NCBI GenBank assembly: GCA_002344625.1
Contig: DDUE01000005.1
Coordinates: 408-64,407, forward strand
Direction: 5' to 3'
Length of the DNA: 64,000 bases
From: Rhodocyclaceae bacterium UBA2346
GTDB taxonomy: Bacteria; Pseudomonadota; Gammaproteobacteria; Burkholderiales; Rhodocyclaceae
Shown one piece after another: positions 35,591 to 46,100 of the stretch (position 1 is its first letter; each line of letters begins with the position of its first letter). Made by a program: the position numbers and the translations under genes. Under the pieces are notes generated by a model. It was not told the DNA's origin, searched no databases, and saw nothing but the letters and a program-made list of their open reading frames with translations.

Positions 35591-36106
35591 ATGGTAAAAG
35601 AAAGGATCTACAACGTACTCTTTCTTTGCGTCGGCAATTCGGCTCGCTCGATCATTGCCGAAGCGCTGCTCGAAGCTGAAGGAAAGGGGCGGTTTCATGC
35701 CTACTCCGCGGGCAGCCAGCCGCGTGGCGAAGTCAATCCCCTCGCACTCGACATGCTCGTGAAGACCGGTTTACCGGTCGAAGGGCTGAAGTCGAAGAGC
35801 TGGTCGGAGTTCGTCGGGCCGGATGCGCCGGAGATGGATTTCGTGATCACCGTGTGTGACAACGCAGCCGGCGAGGTTTGTCCGGTATGGCCCGGGCAAC
35901 CCATGAACGCCCACTGGGGCGTGCCTGATCCGGCTGCGTGCGAGGGCGATGAGGTGGAGCGACATCTCGCTTTTGCCGACTGCTATCGGATGCTGCGCAA
36001 TCGCATCGGCCTGTTCGTCAATCTGCCCCTGGCGTCGCTGGATCGTCTTTCCCTGCGCAGCCATATGGATAACATCGGGGCACTGTGCGACCCATCCCCC
36101 GATTAG
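35591..36106 (+). CDS. arsC: Thioredoxin-coupled arsenate reductase (LMW phosphatase fold)
   Basis: The 171-residue protein has the low-molecular-weight phosphatase P-loop C13-VGNSA-R19 and two further cysteines, C89 and C97, in TVCDNAAGEVCPVW. This three-cysteine relay is that of thioredoxin-type ArsC, which reduces arsenate to arsenite, rather than of protein tyrosine phosphatases. It follows pstB by 24 bases and is probably co-transcribed with it. Arsenate enters by phosphate transporters, so the link makes sense. No arsenite pump or arsR is in the window. Confidence 0.88.
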   Translation: MVKERIYNVLFLCVGNSARSIIAEALLEAEGKGRFHAYSAGSQPRGEVNPLALDMLVKTGLPVEGLKSKSWSEFVGPDAPEMDFVITVCDNAAGEVCPVWPGQPMNAHWGVPDPAACEGDEVERHLAFADCYRMLRNRIGLFVNLPLASLDRLSLRSHMDNIGALCDPSPD

Positions 36107-36174
36107 CCCTGCCATCTCTTTGACGGCTGACTCGACATGCACCCGGTGGCTTTGTTGAGTCGGCTGGGCGAGGC

Positions 36175-36203
36175 TTCCTGAGTCGGTCTCAAGCGGATAT
36201 ACT
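36175..36203 (+). promoter_or_regulatory. Candidate tpiA promoter
   Basis: TATACT (36198-36203) is preceded at 17 bp by TTCCTG (36175-36180). The -35 is weak. It would give a leader of only about 20 bases before the TTG start of tpiA. Confidence 0.4.
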
Positions 36204-36232
36204 AGCTCGTTTATTAACGGATCCGTATCCCT

Positions 36233-37006
36233 TTGGGCAACAAGCTGGTTATCGGTAACTGGAAGTCGAACGGGCGGCGTCTCGAGAACGAGGCGCTGCT
36301 CGGGGCTCTCCGTGCCCATTCGTCATCGGCCGTGAGTGTCGTCGTGTGCGTGCCGTATCCTTATCTCGATCAGGCAGGGCGTCTGCTGCAAGGTAGCGCA
36401 GTGGCGTTCGGGGCCCAGAATGTCAGCGGGCATCCCGACGGTGCATTTACCGGGGAGGTCAGTGCCGGGATGCTCGCTGATTGTGGTTGCAGCTATGTCA
36501 TCGTAGGGCATTCCGAACGTCGCGCCTTGCTCGGGGAGACCGATGAAGACGTTGCGCGCAAAGCCGCGCTTGTCTTGCGGAGTGGTCTCGTGCCTGTGGT
36601 GTGCGTAGGCGAGACGCTTGCCGAGCGCGATGCGGGCGAGGTCGAGCGGGTCATCGCGCGTCAGTTGGATGCGGTCTGCGCGGCGTTCGAGATTGAGGAG
36701 CTCGCGCGGATCGTCGTAGCGTACGAGCCAGTGTGGGCGATCGGCACGGGTCGGTCGGCCGATGTGTCTCAAGTTCAGGCCGTGCTGGCATTTGTGCGCA
36801 CGTGCCTGGCCGCGCGGCATGCGGCTGCGGCGAGGGCGAGGGTTCTGTATGGGGGGAGTGTCAAAGCGTCCTCCGCGTTGGCTTTGTTTGGTCTGCCGGA
36901 TTGCGATGGCGGGCTGATTGGTGGGGCGTCATTGGTGGCTGAGGAGTTTCTTGCGATCTGCGAGGCGGCTGTGGTGGCGTCTAAGGGTGATTCAGTCAAT
37001 GAGTGA
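36233..37006 (+). CDS. tpiA: Triosephosphate isomerase (TTG start)
   Basis: TpiA interconverts dihydroxyacetone phosphate and glyceraldehyde-3-phosphate. The 257-residue product has all catalytic residues: N9 and K11 in IGNWKSNG, H93 in VGHSERR and E165 in [12 protein letters not shown] stop codon lies in frame at 36215-36217 and no ATG or GTG lies between it and the catalytic lysine, so TTG 36233 is the only usual start. The first residues [11 protein letters not shown] match the family. It overlaps or abuts secG. Confidence 0.96.
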   Translation: MGNKLVIGNWKSNGRRLENEALLGALRAHSSSAVSVVVCVPYPYLDQAGRLLQGSAVAFGAQNVSGHPDGAFTGEVSAGMLADCGCSYVIVGHSERRALLGETDEDVARKAALVLRSGLVPVVCVGETLAERDAGEVERVIARQLDAVCAAFEIEELARIVVAYEPVWAIGTGRSADVSQVQAVLAFVRTCLAARHAAAARARVLYGGSVKASSALALFGLPDCDGGLIGGASLVAEEFLAICEAAVVASKGDSVNE

Positions 37007-37014
37007 AGTCTGCA

Positions 37015-37386
37015 ATGGGTAGTTATCTGTTTTCGATCGTTCTGACGGTTCATGTCATCGTGGGTCTGAGCGTGATTGGTCTCGTGCTGATGCAGCATGG
37101 CAAGGGTGCTGATGCGGGGGCTGCGTTCGGCGGCGGTGGTGGTGGTTCTGCGGGTAGTCTGTTTGGTTCGTCGGGATCGGCGAATTTCCTGAGTCGTACC
37201 ACGGCCATACTTGCGGCGGTGTTTTTCGTCACCAGTCTCGGATTGACGTTTCTGTCGAACAGCGCCGGGGCGCCAGCATCTAGTATCATGGAAGGGGCTG
37301 TTCCGGCACCTGTGCCGGCTGTCGAGTCGGGTGCGTCAGGCGAGGTGCAGGACGGTGGCTCGAACGCGCAGTCGATCCCGAAATAG
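37015..37386 (+). CDS. secG: Protein translocase subunit SecG
   Basis: SecG is a small membrane subunit of the SecYEG channel. The 123-residue protein has two helices (about 4-24 and 58-78) with the conserved [20 protein letters not shown] loop between them and a Gly/Ser-rich stretch. ATG 37015 gives the usual N-terminus; an in-frame GTG at 37003 overlapping the tpiA stop is an alternative. It is co-transcribed with tpiA, and tRNA-Leu follows. Confidence 0.94.
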   Translation: MGSYLFSIVLTVHVIVGLSVIGLVLMQHGKGADAGAAFGGGGGGSAGSLFGSSGSANFLSRTTAILAAVFFVTSLGLTFLSNSAGAPASSIMEGAVPAPVPAVESGASGEVQDGGSNAQSIPK

Positions 37387-37399
37387 TTTGCAACAGGAT

Positions 37400-37427
37400 T
37401 TGCGCGCTCCAGGAAAAGCCGTATAAT
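37400..37427 (+). promoter_or_regulatory. tRNA-Leu promoter
   Basis: TTGCGC (37400-37405) and consensus TATAAT (37422-37427) are 16 bp apart, ending 21 bases before the mature tRNA. Confidence 0.75.
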
Positions 37428-37448
37428 TATGTCTTCGCTTTAAACCGT

Positions 37449-37533
37449 GCCGACGTGGTGAAATTGGTAGACACGCCATCTTGAGGGGGTGGTGGCGCAA
37501 GCCGTGTGAGTTCGAGTCTCACCGTCGGCACCA
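37449..37533 (+). tRNA. tRNA-Leu (GAG)
   Basis: An 85-nt class II tRNA has a long variable arm and encoded CCA (37531-37533). The acceptor stem GCCGACG (37449-37455) pairs with CGTCGGC (37523-37529). The anticodon stem CCATC/GGTGG closes the loop TTGAGGG, placing GAG at 37483-37485, for the Leu codon CUC/CUU. It lies between secG and nuoA, a placement I recall from other betaproteobacteria. Confidence 0.96.
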
Positions 37534-37542
37534 TAAAGAATA

Positions 37543-37566
37543 GCCCGCAAAAAGCGGGCAATTTTA
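37543..37566 (+). terminator. Terminator between tRNA-Leu and nuoA
   Basis: GCCCGC (37543-37548), an A5 loop and GCGGGC (37554-37559) are followed by AATTTTATG. It is a modest terminator that could separate tRNA from nuo transcription or allow some read-through. Confidence 0.7.
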
Positions 37567-37613
37567 TGTTGCGTAGTGCGGCATAATCAGAAATCAACTT
37601 TGAGGGAAGCGCG

Positions 37614-37988
37614 ATGCTGGAAAATTATTTTCCTGTGCTGGTCTTTGTCATCGTGGGTCTCGGTTTTGGTTTCATACCCATCATTTTGGGGCGGTTGGTT
37701 GCGCCTTACCGGCCCGATAGTGAAAAGAACTCTCCCTATGAGTGCGGTTTCGAAGCTTTCGAAGACGCGCGGATGAAGTTCGATGTTCGCTATTATCTGA
37801 TTGCCATTCTCTTCATTCTCTTCGATCTTGAGATCGCTTTCCTGTTTCCTTGGGCTACGGTGTTCCAGGAGTTCGTGGCTGCAGGTGAGCATGCCTGGTT
37901 TGTATTCGGGTCGGTCATGGTGTTTTTGACGGTGCTGGTTGTCGGCTACATCGTCGAGTGGAAAAACGGCGCGCTGGATTGGGAGTAA
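37614..37988 (+). CDS. nuoA: NADH-quinone oxidoreductase subunit A
   Basis: NuoA is a three-helix membrane subunit of respiratory complex I, near the quinone site. The 124-residue product has helices at about 7-28, 62-85 and 92-112 and the conserved loop [26 protein letters not shown] block after residue 40, with the cysteine at its centre. GAGGGAAG precedes ATG 37614. It opens the 14-gene nuo operon; nuoB follows after 3 bases. Confidence 0.97.
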   Translation: MLENYFPVLVFVIVGLGFGFIPIILGRLVAPYRPDSEKNSPYECGFEAFEDARMKFDVRYYLIAILFILFDLEIAFLFPWATVFQEFVAAGEHAWFVFGSVMVFLTVLVVGYIVEWKNGALDWE

Positions 37989-37991
37989 GCC

Positions 37992-38468
37992 ATGAGCATC
38001 GAAGGTGTGTTTCGTGAGGGCTTCGTAACCACATCGCTCGACACGGTTATCAACTGGACTCGCACGGGCTCTCTTTGGCCGATGACGTTCGGGTTGGCCT
38101 GTTGTGCGGTCGAGATGATTCATGCGGGCTGTTCCCGCTACGACCTCGATCGTTTCGGGGTGGTCTTTCGGCCCAGTCCGCGCCAGTCCGATCTCATGAT
38201 CGTGGCGGGAACCTTGTGCAACAAGATGGCGCCGGCCTTGCGCAAGGTTTATGACCAGATGGCGGAGCCGCGCTGGGTCATCTCGATGGGTTCCTGTGCC
38301 AATGGTGGTGGCTACTACCATTATTCCTATTCGGTTGTGCGCGGCTGTGATCGCATCGTGCCGGTGGATGTCTATGTGCCGGGCTGTCCGCCGACCGCCG
38401 AAGCATTGTTGTACGGCATCATCCAGCTGCAGAACAAGATCAAGCGCACCAACACCATTGCACGTTGA
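37992..38468 (+). CDS. nuoB: NADH-quinone oxidoreductase subunit B
   Basis: NuoB carries the terminal [4Fe-4S] cluster N2 that passes electrons to quinone. The 158-residue protein shows the ligand motifs: the paired cysteines in GLACCAVEM, the one in SMGSCANGG and the one in [11 protein letters not shown]. It lies in the peripheral arm next to NuoD. It is separated from nuoC by 13 bases. Confidence 0.98.
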   Translation: MSIEGVFREGFVTTSLDTVINWTRTGSLWPMTFGLACCAVEMIHAGCSRYDLDRFGVVFRPSPRQSDLMIVAGTLCNKMAPALRKVYDQMAEPRWVISMGSCANGGGYYHYSYSVVRGCDRIVPVDVYVPGCPPTAEALLYGIIQLQNKIKRTNTIAR

Positions 38469-38481
38469 CGGATCGCCACTC

Positions 38482-39087
38482 ATGAGCGCGAAGCTTGAAC
38501 GTTTGAGTCAAACCCTCCGAGATGTGCTCGGTGAGGCATTGCAGTCGCTGGTCGTCGATCGTGGTGAGCTGACGATCGAGGTTGCGGCGAGCGAGTATCT
38601 AAGGGTCGCGCAACTGCTTCGCGATCATCCCGAGCTGAGTTTCGAGCAGTTGCTCGATGTGTCCGGCGTCGATTATTCGGCTTACAAGAACGAGACGAGG
38701 GACGGTCGGCGGTTTGCGGCGGCGAATCATCTGCTGTCGATCAAGCACAACTGGCGTTTGCGCTTGCGCGCCTTTGCTCCCGAAGATGGTTTTCCGGTGT
38801 TGGCATCGCTGGTGCCGGTCTGGCCAAGTGCGAACTGGTACGAACGAGAAGCTTTCGATCTGTACGGAATCATGTTCGAAGGGCATCCGGACCTGCGCCG
38901 TATTCTCACCGATTACGGTTTCGTCGGCCATCCGTTCCGCAAGGATTTCCCGGTTTCGGGCTATGTCGAAATGCGCTACGATCCCGAAGCCGGTCGCGTG
39001 GTTTACCAGCCAGTGACGATCGAGCCGCGCGAAGTCACGCCGCGCATCGTTCGCGAAGAAAAATACGGGGATGTCGGGCATGGCTGA
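38482..39087 (+). CDS. nuoC: NADH-quinone oxidoreductase subunit C
   Basis: NuoC is the 30-kDa peripheral-arm subunit. The 201-residue product has the family signature [30 protein letters not shown] split around residues 118-148 and the [10 protein letters not shown] motif. It is a separate gene here, not fused to nuoD as in E. coli. ATG 38482 was chosen by family start; the upstream frame lies in nuoB. It overlaps nuoD by 8 bases. Confidence 0.97.
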   Translation: MSAKLERLSQTLRDVLGEALQSLVVDRGELTIEVAASEYLRVAQLLRDHPELSFEQLLDVSGVDYSAYKNETRDGRRFAAANHLLSIKHNWRLRLRAFAPEDGFPVLASLVPVWPSANWYEREAFDLYGIMFEGHPDLRRILTDYGFVGHPFRKDFPVSGYVEMRYDPEAGRVVYQPVTIEPREVTPRIVREEKYGDVGHG

Positions 39088-40333
39088 GATTCGCAACTAC
39101 ACGATCAACTTCGGTCCCCAGCATCCGTCCGCGCACGGTGTGTTGCGGCTGGTTCTGGAGCTCGATGGCGAAGTGGTCGAGCGCGCCGATCCGCATATTG
39201 GCCTGTTGCATCGTGGAACCGAAAAGCTCGCCGAGACGCGTACATGGGTGCAGTCGGTGCCTTACATGGATCGCCTCGACTATGTGTCGATGATGTGCAA
39301 TGAGCATGCCTACTGTATGGCGATCGAGCGCCTGCTCGGCATACAGGTGCCGGAGCGCGCTCAATACATCCGGGTGATGTTCGACGAGATCACCCGAGTC
39401 CTGAATCACCTTCTGAACATCGGCACCCATGCGCTCGACATCGGCGCGATGACGATGGTTCTGTATACCTTCCGTGAGCGCGAAGATCTCATGGATGCCT
39501 ACGAGGCAGTGTCGGGCGCGCGCATGCACGCTGCATACTACCGGCCGGGCGGCGTCTATCGTGACCTGCCCGATCGGATGCCCAAATACGAGGTCAACAA
39601 GTTCCGCAATGCGAAGGTGGTCAAGGAACTCAATGCTGCGCGCGACGGTTCGTTGCTTGATTTCCTGGAAGATTTCACCGATCGCTTTCTGCGCTACTGT
39701 GACGAATACGAAACCCTCCTGACCGACAACCGGATCTGGAAGCAGCGGACCGTCGGCATCGGGGTCGTATCGCCCGAGCAGGCCAAAGCGTGGGGTTTCA
39801 CCGGGCCGATGCTGCGCGGTTCCGGGGTAGAGTGGGATCTGCGCAGGAAGCAACCCTACGAAGTGTATGACCGGATGGAATTCGAAGTTCCGGTCGGTGT
39901 GAACGGCGACTGTTACGACCGGTATCTGTGTCGTATGGAAGAGATGCGCCAGTCCAACCACATCATCAAGCAGTGCATAACGTGGTTGCGCAAAAATCCC
40001 GGCCCGGTGATTGTCGACAACCACAAGGTTGCGCCGCCGCCGCGGGCCAGCATGAAGTCGAACATGGAAGAGTTGATCCATCACTTCAAGCTGTTTACCG
40101 AGGGTATGCATGTTCCCGAGGGCGAAGTTTACGCCGGGGTCGAGCATCCCAAGGGCGAGTTCGGGGTTTATGCGGTGTCCGACGGCGCAAACAAGCCTTA
40201 CCGAATCAAGCTGCGTGCCCCTGGTTTTGCGCATTTGGCCGCGATGGATGAAATTGCGCGGGGCCACATGATTGCGGACGTTGTTGCGATCATCGGCACC
40301 ATGGACGTCGTGTTCGGCGAGATCGATCGCTGA
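39080..40333 (+). CDS. nuoD: NADH-quinone oxidoreductase subunit D
   Basis: NuoD is the 49-kDa subunit that forms the quinone cavity with NuoB. The 417-residue product starts [20 protein letters not shown] and keeps the HRGTEKLAE and [15 protein letters not shown] motifs and the C-terminal EIDR end. It has lost hydrogenase-type Ni ligands, as all NuoD proteins have. ATG 39080 is preferred over ATG 39071 by family N-terminus. The gene overlaps nuoC by 8 bases. Confidence 0.97.
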   Translation: MAEIRNYTINFGPQHPSAHGVLRLVLELDGEVVERADPHIGLLHRGTEKLAETRTWVQSVPYMDRLDYVSMMCNEHAYCMAIERLLGIQVPERAQYIRVMFDEITRVLNHLLNIGTHALDIGAMTMVLYTFREREDLMDAYEAVSGARMHAAYYRPGGVYRDLPDRMPKYEVNKFRNAKVVKELNAARDGSLLDFLEDFTDRFLRYCDEYETLLTDNRIWKQRTVGIGVVSPEQAKAWGFTGPMLRGSGVEWDLRRKQPYEVYDRMEFEVPVGVNGDCYDRYLCRMEEMRQSNHIIKQCITWLRKNPGPVIVDNHKVAPPPRASMKSNMEELIHHFKLFTEGMHVPEGEVYAGVEHPKGEFGVYAVSDGANKPYRIKLRAPGFAHLAAMDEIARGHMIADVVAIIGTMDVVFGEIDR

Positions 40334-40376
40334 CGGCACGAAGCGAACAAACAGGCAACCGGAAGACGAGCACCCA

Positions 40377-40856
40377 ATGCTGAGTCAGGAATCGCTGCAA
40401 CTCATTGATCGCGAGATCGCCAAGTATCCTTCGGACCAGAAGCAGTCGGCAGTCATGGCTGCCCTGCGCATAGCCCAGGTCGAGAAGGGCTGGCTGCCGC
40501 GCGAGCTGATCGATTTCGTCGCGGCTTATCTGGAGATGCCCCCGATCGCTGCGTTCGAAGTCGCGAGCTTCTACAACATGTACGACCTCGAGCCGGTGGG
40601 TCGGCACAAGATCACGGTGTGCACGAACCTGCCCTGTGCGCTGTCCGGTGGTGTCCATGCGGCAGACTATGTCAAGCAGAAGCTCGGGATCGGGTTCAAC
40701 GAAACCACGCCCGACGGCAAGTTCACGTTGAAGGAAGGCGAGTGCATGGGGGCCTGTGGTGACGCACCGGTGCTGCTCGTGAACAACCACAAAATGTGCA
40801 GCTGGATGACTCGCGAAAAGATCGACCAGCTGCTCGCCGAGCTGGAAAGCAAATGA
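40377..40856 (+). CDS. nuoE: NADH-quinone oxidoreductase subunit E
   Basis: NuoE is the 24-kDa subunit with [2Fe-2S] cluster N1a. The 159-residue protein shows the thioredoxin-like ferredoxin ligands in the [11 protein letters not shown] region and in [13 protein letters not shown] 40377 follows GGAAGACGAG. It overlaps nuoF by 4 bases (ATGA), so the dehydrogenase subunits are translationally coupled. Confidence 0.97.
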   Translation: MLSQESLQLIDREIAKYPSDQKQSAVMAALRIAQVEKGWLPRELIDFVAAYLEMPPIAAFEVASFYNMYDLEPVGRHKITVCTNLPCALSGGVHAADYVKQKLGIGFNETTPDGKFTLKEGECMGACGDAPVLLVNNHKMCSWMTREKIDQLLAELESK

Positions 40857-42172
40857 GCGCACGCGAACTGATTCTCGCCGGGACCGACGGCGACCGCGCC
40901 TGGCGGCTACAGGACTATCTGGCGCGAGGTGGATACACAGCACTGAAGAAGATCCTCGCCGACAAAGCCACGCCGGATGCAATCATTGCCGAGCTGAAGG
41001 CTTCGGTGTTGCGCGGACGCGGCGGCGCGGGCTTCCCGACCGGGTTGAAGTGGAGTTTCATGCCGCGTGCGTTCCCTGGCGACAAGTACCTCGCCTGTAA
41101 CTCGGACGAAGGCGAGCCGGGCACTTTCAAGGATCGTGATATCCTGCGCTTCAATCCGCATACCGTGATCGAAGGCATGACCATTGCAGCGTACGCGATG
41201 GGTGCCGTGCGCGGTTACAACTACATCCACGGCGAAATTTTCGAGATCTACGAGCGCTTCGAGGAGGCGCTGGCCGAGGCGCGCGCCGCGGGCCTGTTGG
41301 GCCGGAACATTCTCGGGAGCGATTTTTCGTTCGATCTGTTCGCTCACCATGGGTACGGCGCCTATATCTGCGGCGAGGAGACCGCCCTGCTCGAATCGAT
41401 CGAGGGCAAGAAGGGGCAGCCGCGCTTCAAACCACCATTCCCGGCGAGTTACGGTCTTTACGGCAAGCCGACCACGATCAACAACACCGAGACCTTCGCA
41501 TCGGTGCCGTTCATCATGAACATGGGCGGACAGGGCTTTCTCGAACTCGGCAAGCCCAACAACGGCGGTACCAAGCTCTTTTCGGTCTCGGGCCAGGTGA
41601 ACCGGCCGGGGAACTACGAGATCGAGCTCGGTACGCCGTTTGCCGAGCTGCTCGAAATGGCCGGCGGGATGCGCGCGGGGCGCAAGCTCAAGGCGGTGAT
41701 CCCGGGAGGCTCGTCGTCGCCCGTGGTGCCGGCAGACGTGATGATGGATTGCACGATGGACTACGACTCGATTGCCAAGGCAGGCTCGATGCTCGGTTCC
41801 GGCGCGGTGATCGTCATGGACGAAACTGTCTGCATGGTCAAGGCTCTCGAACGGCTGTCGTATTTCTATTTCGAAGAGTCATGCGGGCAATGCACGCCCT
41901 GTCGTGAAGGCACGGGGTGGCTCTATCGGGTCATTCATCGTATCGAGCACGGTTTGGGGCGACCCGACGATCTCGATCTGCTCGGTTCGGTCACGACCAA
42001 CATCATGGGTCGCACGATCTGCGCCCTTGGCGATGCGGCCTCGATGCCGGTGCAAAGCTTCGTCAAGCACTTCGGTTCCGAGTTCGAGTACCACATCCAG
42101 AACAAGAAATGTCTTGTGCCGCCCGAAGTGCAGTACGACGGCAGCCAAATTTATGTGAGACCGTCATGCTAG
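40853..42172 (+). CDS. nuoF: NADH-quinone oxidoreductase subunit F (NADH-binding)
   Basis: NuoF binds NADH and FMN and holds [4Fe-4S] cluster N3. The 439-residue product has the nucleotide-binding [13 protein letters not shown] near residues 60-72, the FMN-site [15 protein letters not shown], and the cluster ligands [12 protein letters not shown] with a later cysteine in [11 protein letters not shown]. It overlaps both nuoE (4 bases) and nuoG (7 bases). Confidence 0.98.
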   Translation: MSARELILAGTDGDRAWRLQDYLARGGYTALKKILADKATPDAIIAELKASVLRGRGGAGFPTGLKWSFMPRAFPGDKYLACNSDEGEPGTFKDRDILRFNPHTVIEGMTIAAYAMGAVRGYNYIHGEIFEIYERFEEALAEARAAGLLGRNILGSDFSFDLFAHHGYGAYICGEETALLESIEGKKGQPRFKPPFPASYGLYGKPTTINNTETFASVPFIMNMGGQGFLELGKPNNGGTKLFSVSGQVNRPGNYEIELGTPFAELLEMAGGMRAGRKLKAVIPGGSSSPVVPADVMMDCTMDYDSIAKAGSMLGSGAVIVMDETVCMVKALERLSYFYFEESCGQCTPCREGTGWLYRVIHRIEHGLGRPDDLDLLGSVTTNIMGRTICALGDAASMPVQSFVKHFGSEFEYHIQNKKCLVPPEVQYDGSQIYVRPSC

Positions 42173-44502
42173 AGATCGAAATCGACGGCAAGGCGCTGTC
42201 CGTCGACGACGGAAGCACCATCATGGACGCCGCGGCCAAGGCTGGCGCGTACATCCCCCACTTCTGCTACCACAAGAAGTTGTCGATCGCTGCGAACTGC
42301 CGGATGTGTCTGGTGCAGGTCGAGAAGGCGCCCAAGCCCTTGCCGGCCTGTGCGACCCCGGTGACCAACGGCATGAAAGTGTGGACCCATTCCGAAGCTG
42401 CGGTGAAAGCCCAGAAAGGGGTGATGGAGTTCCTGCTGATCAACCATCCGCTCGACTGCCCCATCTGTGACCAGGGCGGCGAGTGTCAGCTGCAGGATCT
42501 GGCGGTCGGTTACGGTAGCAGTCAGTCGCGTTATCAAGAAGAAAAGCGCGTGGTTCTGAACAAGAATCTCGGCTCGCTCGTCTCGACCGACATGACCCGT
42601 TGCATCAATTGCACTCGCTGTGTTCGATTCACTACCGAGATCGGCGGGCAGATGGAACTCGGGCAGGCCTTTCGCGGCGAGCATGCGGAGATCATGCCCT
42701 TCATCGAAAAGACGGTCGATTCCGAATTGTCGGGCAACATCATCGACCTTTGTCCGGTCGGCGCGCTCACCTCGAAGCCGTTCCGCTTTTCAGCCCGTAC
42801 ATGGGAGCTGTCGCGGCGCAAGTCGGTAAGCCCGCACGATTCGCTCGGTTCGAACCTGATCGTCCAGGTCAAGCATGACGTGGTCAAACGTGTGCTACCG
42901 CTCGAGAACGAAGAAGTCAACGAGTGCTGGCTGTCTGACAAGGATCGATTCTCGTACGAGGGTCTGAACAGTGACGAGCGTCTCGTTTCGCCCATGATCA
43001 AGCAGGGTAGGGAATGGAAGCGGGTCGATTGGCAGGAGGCTCTGGAGTTCACCGCCAATGGGCTCAAGTCGGTGATTGACGAGCACGGTGCGAGCCAGGT
43101 CGGCGCGCTGGGTTCTCCGCATGCGACGGTCGAGGAACTCTTCCTGTTGCAGCAATTGATGCGCGGGCTCGGTTCCAAGAATGTCGATTTCAGACTGCGG
43201 CAGAGTGATTTCCGCGCGGACGGGCGGCGTGCTGGCGCACCATGGCTGGGCATGCCGATTGCGGGCGTTGGCGAGCTCGATCGCCTGCTGGTAGTGGGCA
43301 GCTTCCTGCGCAAGGACACGCCGCTGCTGGCGCAGCGTGTTCGGCAGGCCGCCAAGCGCGGCCTGCACGTCTCGGTCGTCGGGCCGACCTCGGAAGACTG
43401 GTTGCTGCCGGTCAAGGCGCGGGCGCTCGTTGCGCCGTCGCAGATGGTCGATACCCTGTTGCAGGTCGTGTTTGCACTGGCGGACGAGAAGGGACTCGAT
43501 GTGGGCGACGGTTTCGCCAACGCGAGGCCGGCGGTCATTTCCGAAGGAGCTCGCGCCGTCGCGCTGAGTCTCGCAAGTGGTCGCAAGTCTGCGGTGTGGC
43601 TGGGGAATCTCGCCGTGCAGCATGCGCGGGCAGCTGAACTCACGATGCTCGCAGCCGAAATCGCTCGTCTCGCCGAAGGCGTCTACGGTGTGATTGGCGA
43701 GGCGGCCAACAGTGTGGGAGGTTATCTTGCGGACGCGGTCCCGCATGCCGGTGGTTTGAACGCCGGGCAGATGATCGACGAGCCACGCCGGGCGTATGTA
43801 TTGCTCAATGCCGAACCCGCGCTGGATTTCGCCAATGCCGCAGCCAGCGTGCGGGCGCTGGAAAGTGCGCGGCTGGTCGTTGCGCTTGCGAGCTTTGCGA
43901 CCCCGTCGCTGCTGGATTGCGCCGATGTGTTGCTACCGGTTTCTCCCTTCACCGAAACTTCGGGTACCTTCGTGAGTACCGAAGGGCGGGTGCAGTCCTT
44001 CGCCGCCGTTGCCAAGCCCAGGGGAGATGCGCGGCCCGCCTGGAAGGTATTGCGTGTGCTCGGCAACATTCTGTCCTTGGCCGGTTTCGAGTACAACGAC
44101 TCGGAGGCGGTCGCGGCCGCAGCGCTCGGGCGGGACGTCGCGTCGCGGCTCGACAACCGGGTGGACGGCATTCTTCATGCGGCGACGCTCCCGCGTGAAG
44201 GGCTTGAGCGGGTTGCGGATGTGCCGATACATTTCGCTGACCCATTGGTGCGTCAGGCCAAGTCGTTGCAGCGCACCCGCGACGCTGGCGCACCGGCCGT
44301 GCGGGTTAACCCCGAGACGCTGGCGGCGTTGGGTATTGCGGCAGGCGAGCGGGTGCGCGTGAAGCAAGGGGACGTTTCGGCAGAACTGGTCGTGATCGAG
44401 GATCCGGCCGTTGCCATCCGGTGTCTGCGGGTTCCGGCGGCGCATGCCGCGACGGCAGCGCTTGGTGCGATGAGCGGTTCAATCAGCATGGAGCGCGTGT
44501 GA
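42166..44502 (+). CDS. nuoG: NADH-quinone oxidoreductase subunit G (lacks N7 cluster ligands)
   Basis: NuoG carries clusters N1b, N4 and N5 on a molybdopterin-oxidoreductase-like body. The 778-residue product has N1b cysteines within the first 70 residues (HFCYH, NCRMC), the His-Cys N5 site [16 protein letters not shown] and the N4 site [10 protein letters not shown]. The C-x2-C-x3-C motif that binds N7 in E. coli reads S222, D225 and S229, so N7 is absent, as in mitochondria. ATG 42166 starts inside nuoF. The gene overlaps nuoH by one base. Confidence 0.97.
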   Translation: MLEIEIDGKALSVDDGSTIMDAAAKAGAYIPHFCYHKKLSIAANCRMCLVQVEKAPKPLPACATPVTNGMKVWTHSEAAVKAQKGVMEFLLINHPLDCPICDQGGECQLQDLAVGYGSSQSRYQEEKRVVLNKNLGSLVSTDMTRCINCTRCVRFTTEIGGQMELGQAFRGEHAEIMPFIEKTVDSELSGNIIDLCPVGALTSKPFRFSARTWELSRRKSVSPHDSLGSNLIVQVKHDVVKRVLPLENEEVNECWLSDKDRFSYEGLNSDERLVSPMIKQGREWKRVDWQEALEFTANGLKSVIDEHGASQVGALGSPHATVEELFLLQQLMRGLGSKNVDFRLRQSDFRADGRRAGAPWLGMPIAGVGELDRLLVVGSFLRKDTPLLAQRVRQAAKRGLHVSVVGPTSEDWLLPVKARALVAPSQMVDTLLQVVFALADEKGLDVGDGFANARPAVISEGARAVALSLASGRKSAVWLGNLAVQHARAAELTMLAAEIARLAEGVYGVIGEAANSVGGYLADAVPHAGGLNAGQMIDEPRRAYVLLNAEPALDFANAAASVRALESARLVVALASFATPSLLDCADVLLPVSPFTETSGTFVSTEGRVQSFAAVAKPRGDARPAWKVLRVLGNILSLAGFEYNDSEAVAAAALGRDVASRLDNRVDGILHAATLPREGLERVADVPIHFADPLVRQAKSLQRTRDAGAPAVRVNPETLAALGIAAGERVRVKQGDVSAELVVIEDPAVAIRCLRVPAAHAATAALGAMSGSISMERV

Positions 44503-45551
44503 TGGACGGCTTGCTCGAACCCATTTCGCAGTTTTTCGGTCCGGTTTGGCCGTTGGTCTGGACACTGGTCAAATTCGTGGCGATCGTCGCGCCCTTGTTT
44601 CTGTGCGTAGCCTATCTGACCTTGGCCGAACGAAAGGTCATTGGCTACATGCAGGTGCGTATCGGCCCGAACCGGGTCGGCCCGGCCGGTCTGCTGCAGC
44701 CGATCGCAGACGGCGTCAAGTTGTTGCTCAAAGAGATCATCGTGCCCTCGGGGGCCAGCAAGGGCTTGTTCATCTTCGGCCCCGTGTTCGCACTGGCACC
44801 TGCGCTGATAGCATGGGTCGTCATCCCGTTCAATGAAGGGGTGGTGGTGGCGGACATCAATGCCGGCCTATTGCTGTTGCTCGCAATCACGTCGATCGAG
44901 GTTTATGGCGTGATCATCGCGGGCTGGGCGTCCAACTCGAAGTACCCGTTCCTCGGCGCGATGCGCGCCGCGGCCCAGATGGTGTCGTATGAAGTCGCGA
45001 TGGGCTTCGCGCTGATCTGCGTGTTGCTGATATCCGCGAGCCTGAACCTCACCGATATCGTAATGGGTCAGGCGAAGGGCAGCTTCGCCGACATGGGGCT
45101 GGGTTTCCTGTCATGGAACTGGTTGCCGCTTCTGCCGATGTTCGTGATCTTCGTGATCTCGGGCATTGCAGAAACCAACCGCGCACCGTTCGACGTGGTC
45201 GAAGGCGAAGCCGAGGTCGTGGCGGGCCATATGGTGGAGTACTCGGGAATGGCGTTCGCGCTGTTCTTTCTGGGTGAATACGCCAACATGATTCTGGTTT
45301 CGATGATGACTTCGCTGCTGTTCCTCGGCGGCTGGTTGTCTCCGGTGGGTTTCCTGCCCGATGGTTTCTTCTGGCTCGCGCTGAAGACCTCCTGCATCCT
45401 GTTCCTGTTCCTGTGGGCGCGCGCGACCTTCCCGCGCTTCCGCTACGACCACATCATGCGGCTGGGCTGGAAAGTGTTCGTCCCCATCACGATTGCTTGG
45501 GTGATCGTGGTTGCGGTGTGGATGATGACGCCGCTGTCTATCTGGAACTGA
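44502..45551 (+). CDS. nuoH: NADH-quinone oxidoreductase subunit H
   Basis: NuoH is the membrane subunit that joins the two arms and forms part of the quinone channel. The 349-residue protein has eight or more helices and the conserved [20 protein letters not shown] loop near residues 42-61 and [15 protein letters not shown] loop near 225-240. The ATG shares its A with the nuoG stop (TGATG). Confidence 0.97.
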   Translation: MDGLLEPISQFFGPVWPLVWTLVKFVAIVAPLFLCVAYLTLAERKVIGYMQVRIGPNRVGPAGLLQPIADGVKLLLKEIIVPSGASKGLFIFGPVFALAPALIAWVVIPFNEGVVVADINAGLLLLLAITSIEVYGVIIAGWASNSKYPFLGAMRAAAQMVSYEVAMGFALICVLLISASLNLTDIVMGQAKGSFADMGLGFLSWNWLPLLPMFVIFVISGIAETNRAPFDVVEGEAEVVAGHMVEYSGMAFALFFLGEYANMILVSMMTSLLFLGGWLSPVGFLPDGFFWLALKTSCILFLFLWARATFPRFRYDHIMRLGWKVFVPITIAWVIVVAVWMMTPLSIWN

Positions 45552-45558
45552 GAGGCTG

Positions 45559-46047
45559 ATGATGGGTGCCAATGATTACATCGGTAGCCTGTTCCTGAAG
45601 GAACTGGTAAAGGGTATGGCGCTGACGGGCAGACACCTGTTCGCACGCAAGATCACGGTGCAGTTTCCTGAGGAAAAGACGCCGCAGAGCCATCGGTTTC
45701 GCGGCTTGCATGCGCTGCGTCGCTATCCGAATGGCGAGGAGCGATGCATCGCCTGCAAATTGTGCGAGGCAGTATGCCCGGCGATGGCAATCACGATCGA
45801 GTCCGATCAGCGCGACGATGGTTCGCGGCGGACCACGCGTTACGACATCGACCTCACCAAGTGCATCTTCTGCGGCTTTTGCGAAGAGGCCTGTCCGGTA
45901 GACGCGATCGTGGAGACGCGGGTGCTTGAGTACCACGGCGAGCGGCGTGGCGATCTGTATTACACCAAACAGATGTTGTTGGCGGTGGGCGACCGCAACG
46001 AAGCCCAGATCGCCGCCGACCGGGAAGCCGACGCGCAGTATCGCTGA
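45559..46047 (+). CDS. nuoI: NADH-quinone oxidoreductase subunit I
   Basis: NuoI holds clusters N6a and N6b, linking NuoG to NuoB. The 162-residue protein has two ferredoxin motifs, [12 protein letters not shown] and [12 protein letters not shown], separated by about 36 residues. Two tandem ATGs (45559 and 45562) are possible starts after GAGAGG; they differ by one residue. Confidence 0.97.
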   Translation: MMGANDYIGSLFLKELVKGMALTGRHLFARKITVQFPEEKTPQSHRFRGLHALRRYPNGEERCIACKLCEAVCPAMAITIESDQRDDGSRRTTRYDIDLTKCIFCGFCEEACPVDAIVETRVLEYHGERRGDLYYTKQMLLAVGDRNEAQIAADREADAQYR

Positions 46048-46100
46048 AAGCCCACAAGCACCGACTACGGAGGAGACCCCGTCGAGGGTCAACAAAGAGA

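Noticed and set aside
37449-37533. tRNA-Leu as a possible attachment site
   Set aside because: nuoA follows directly and there is no sign of an inserted element.
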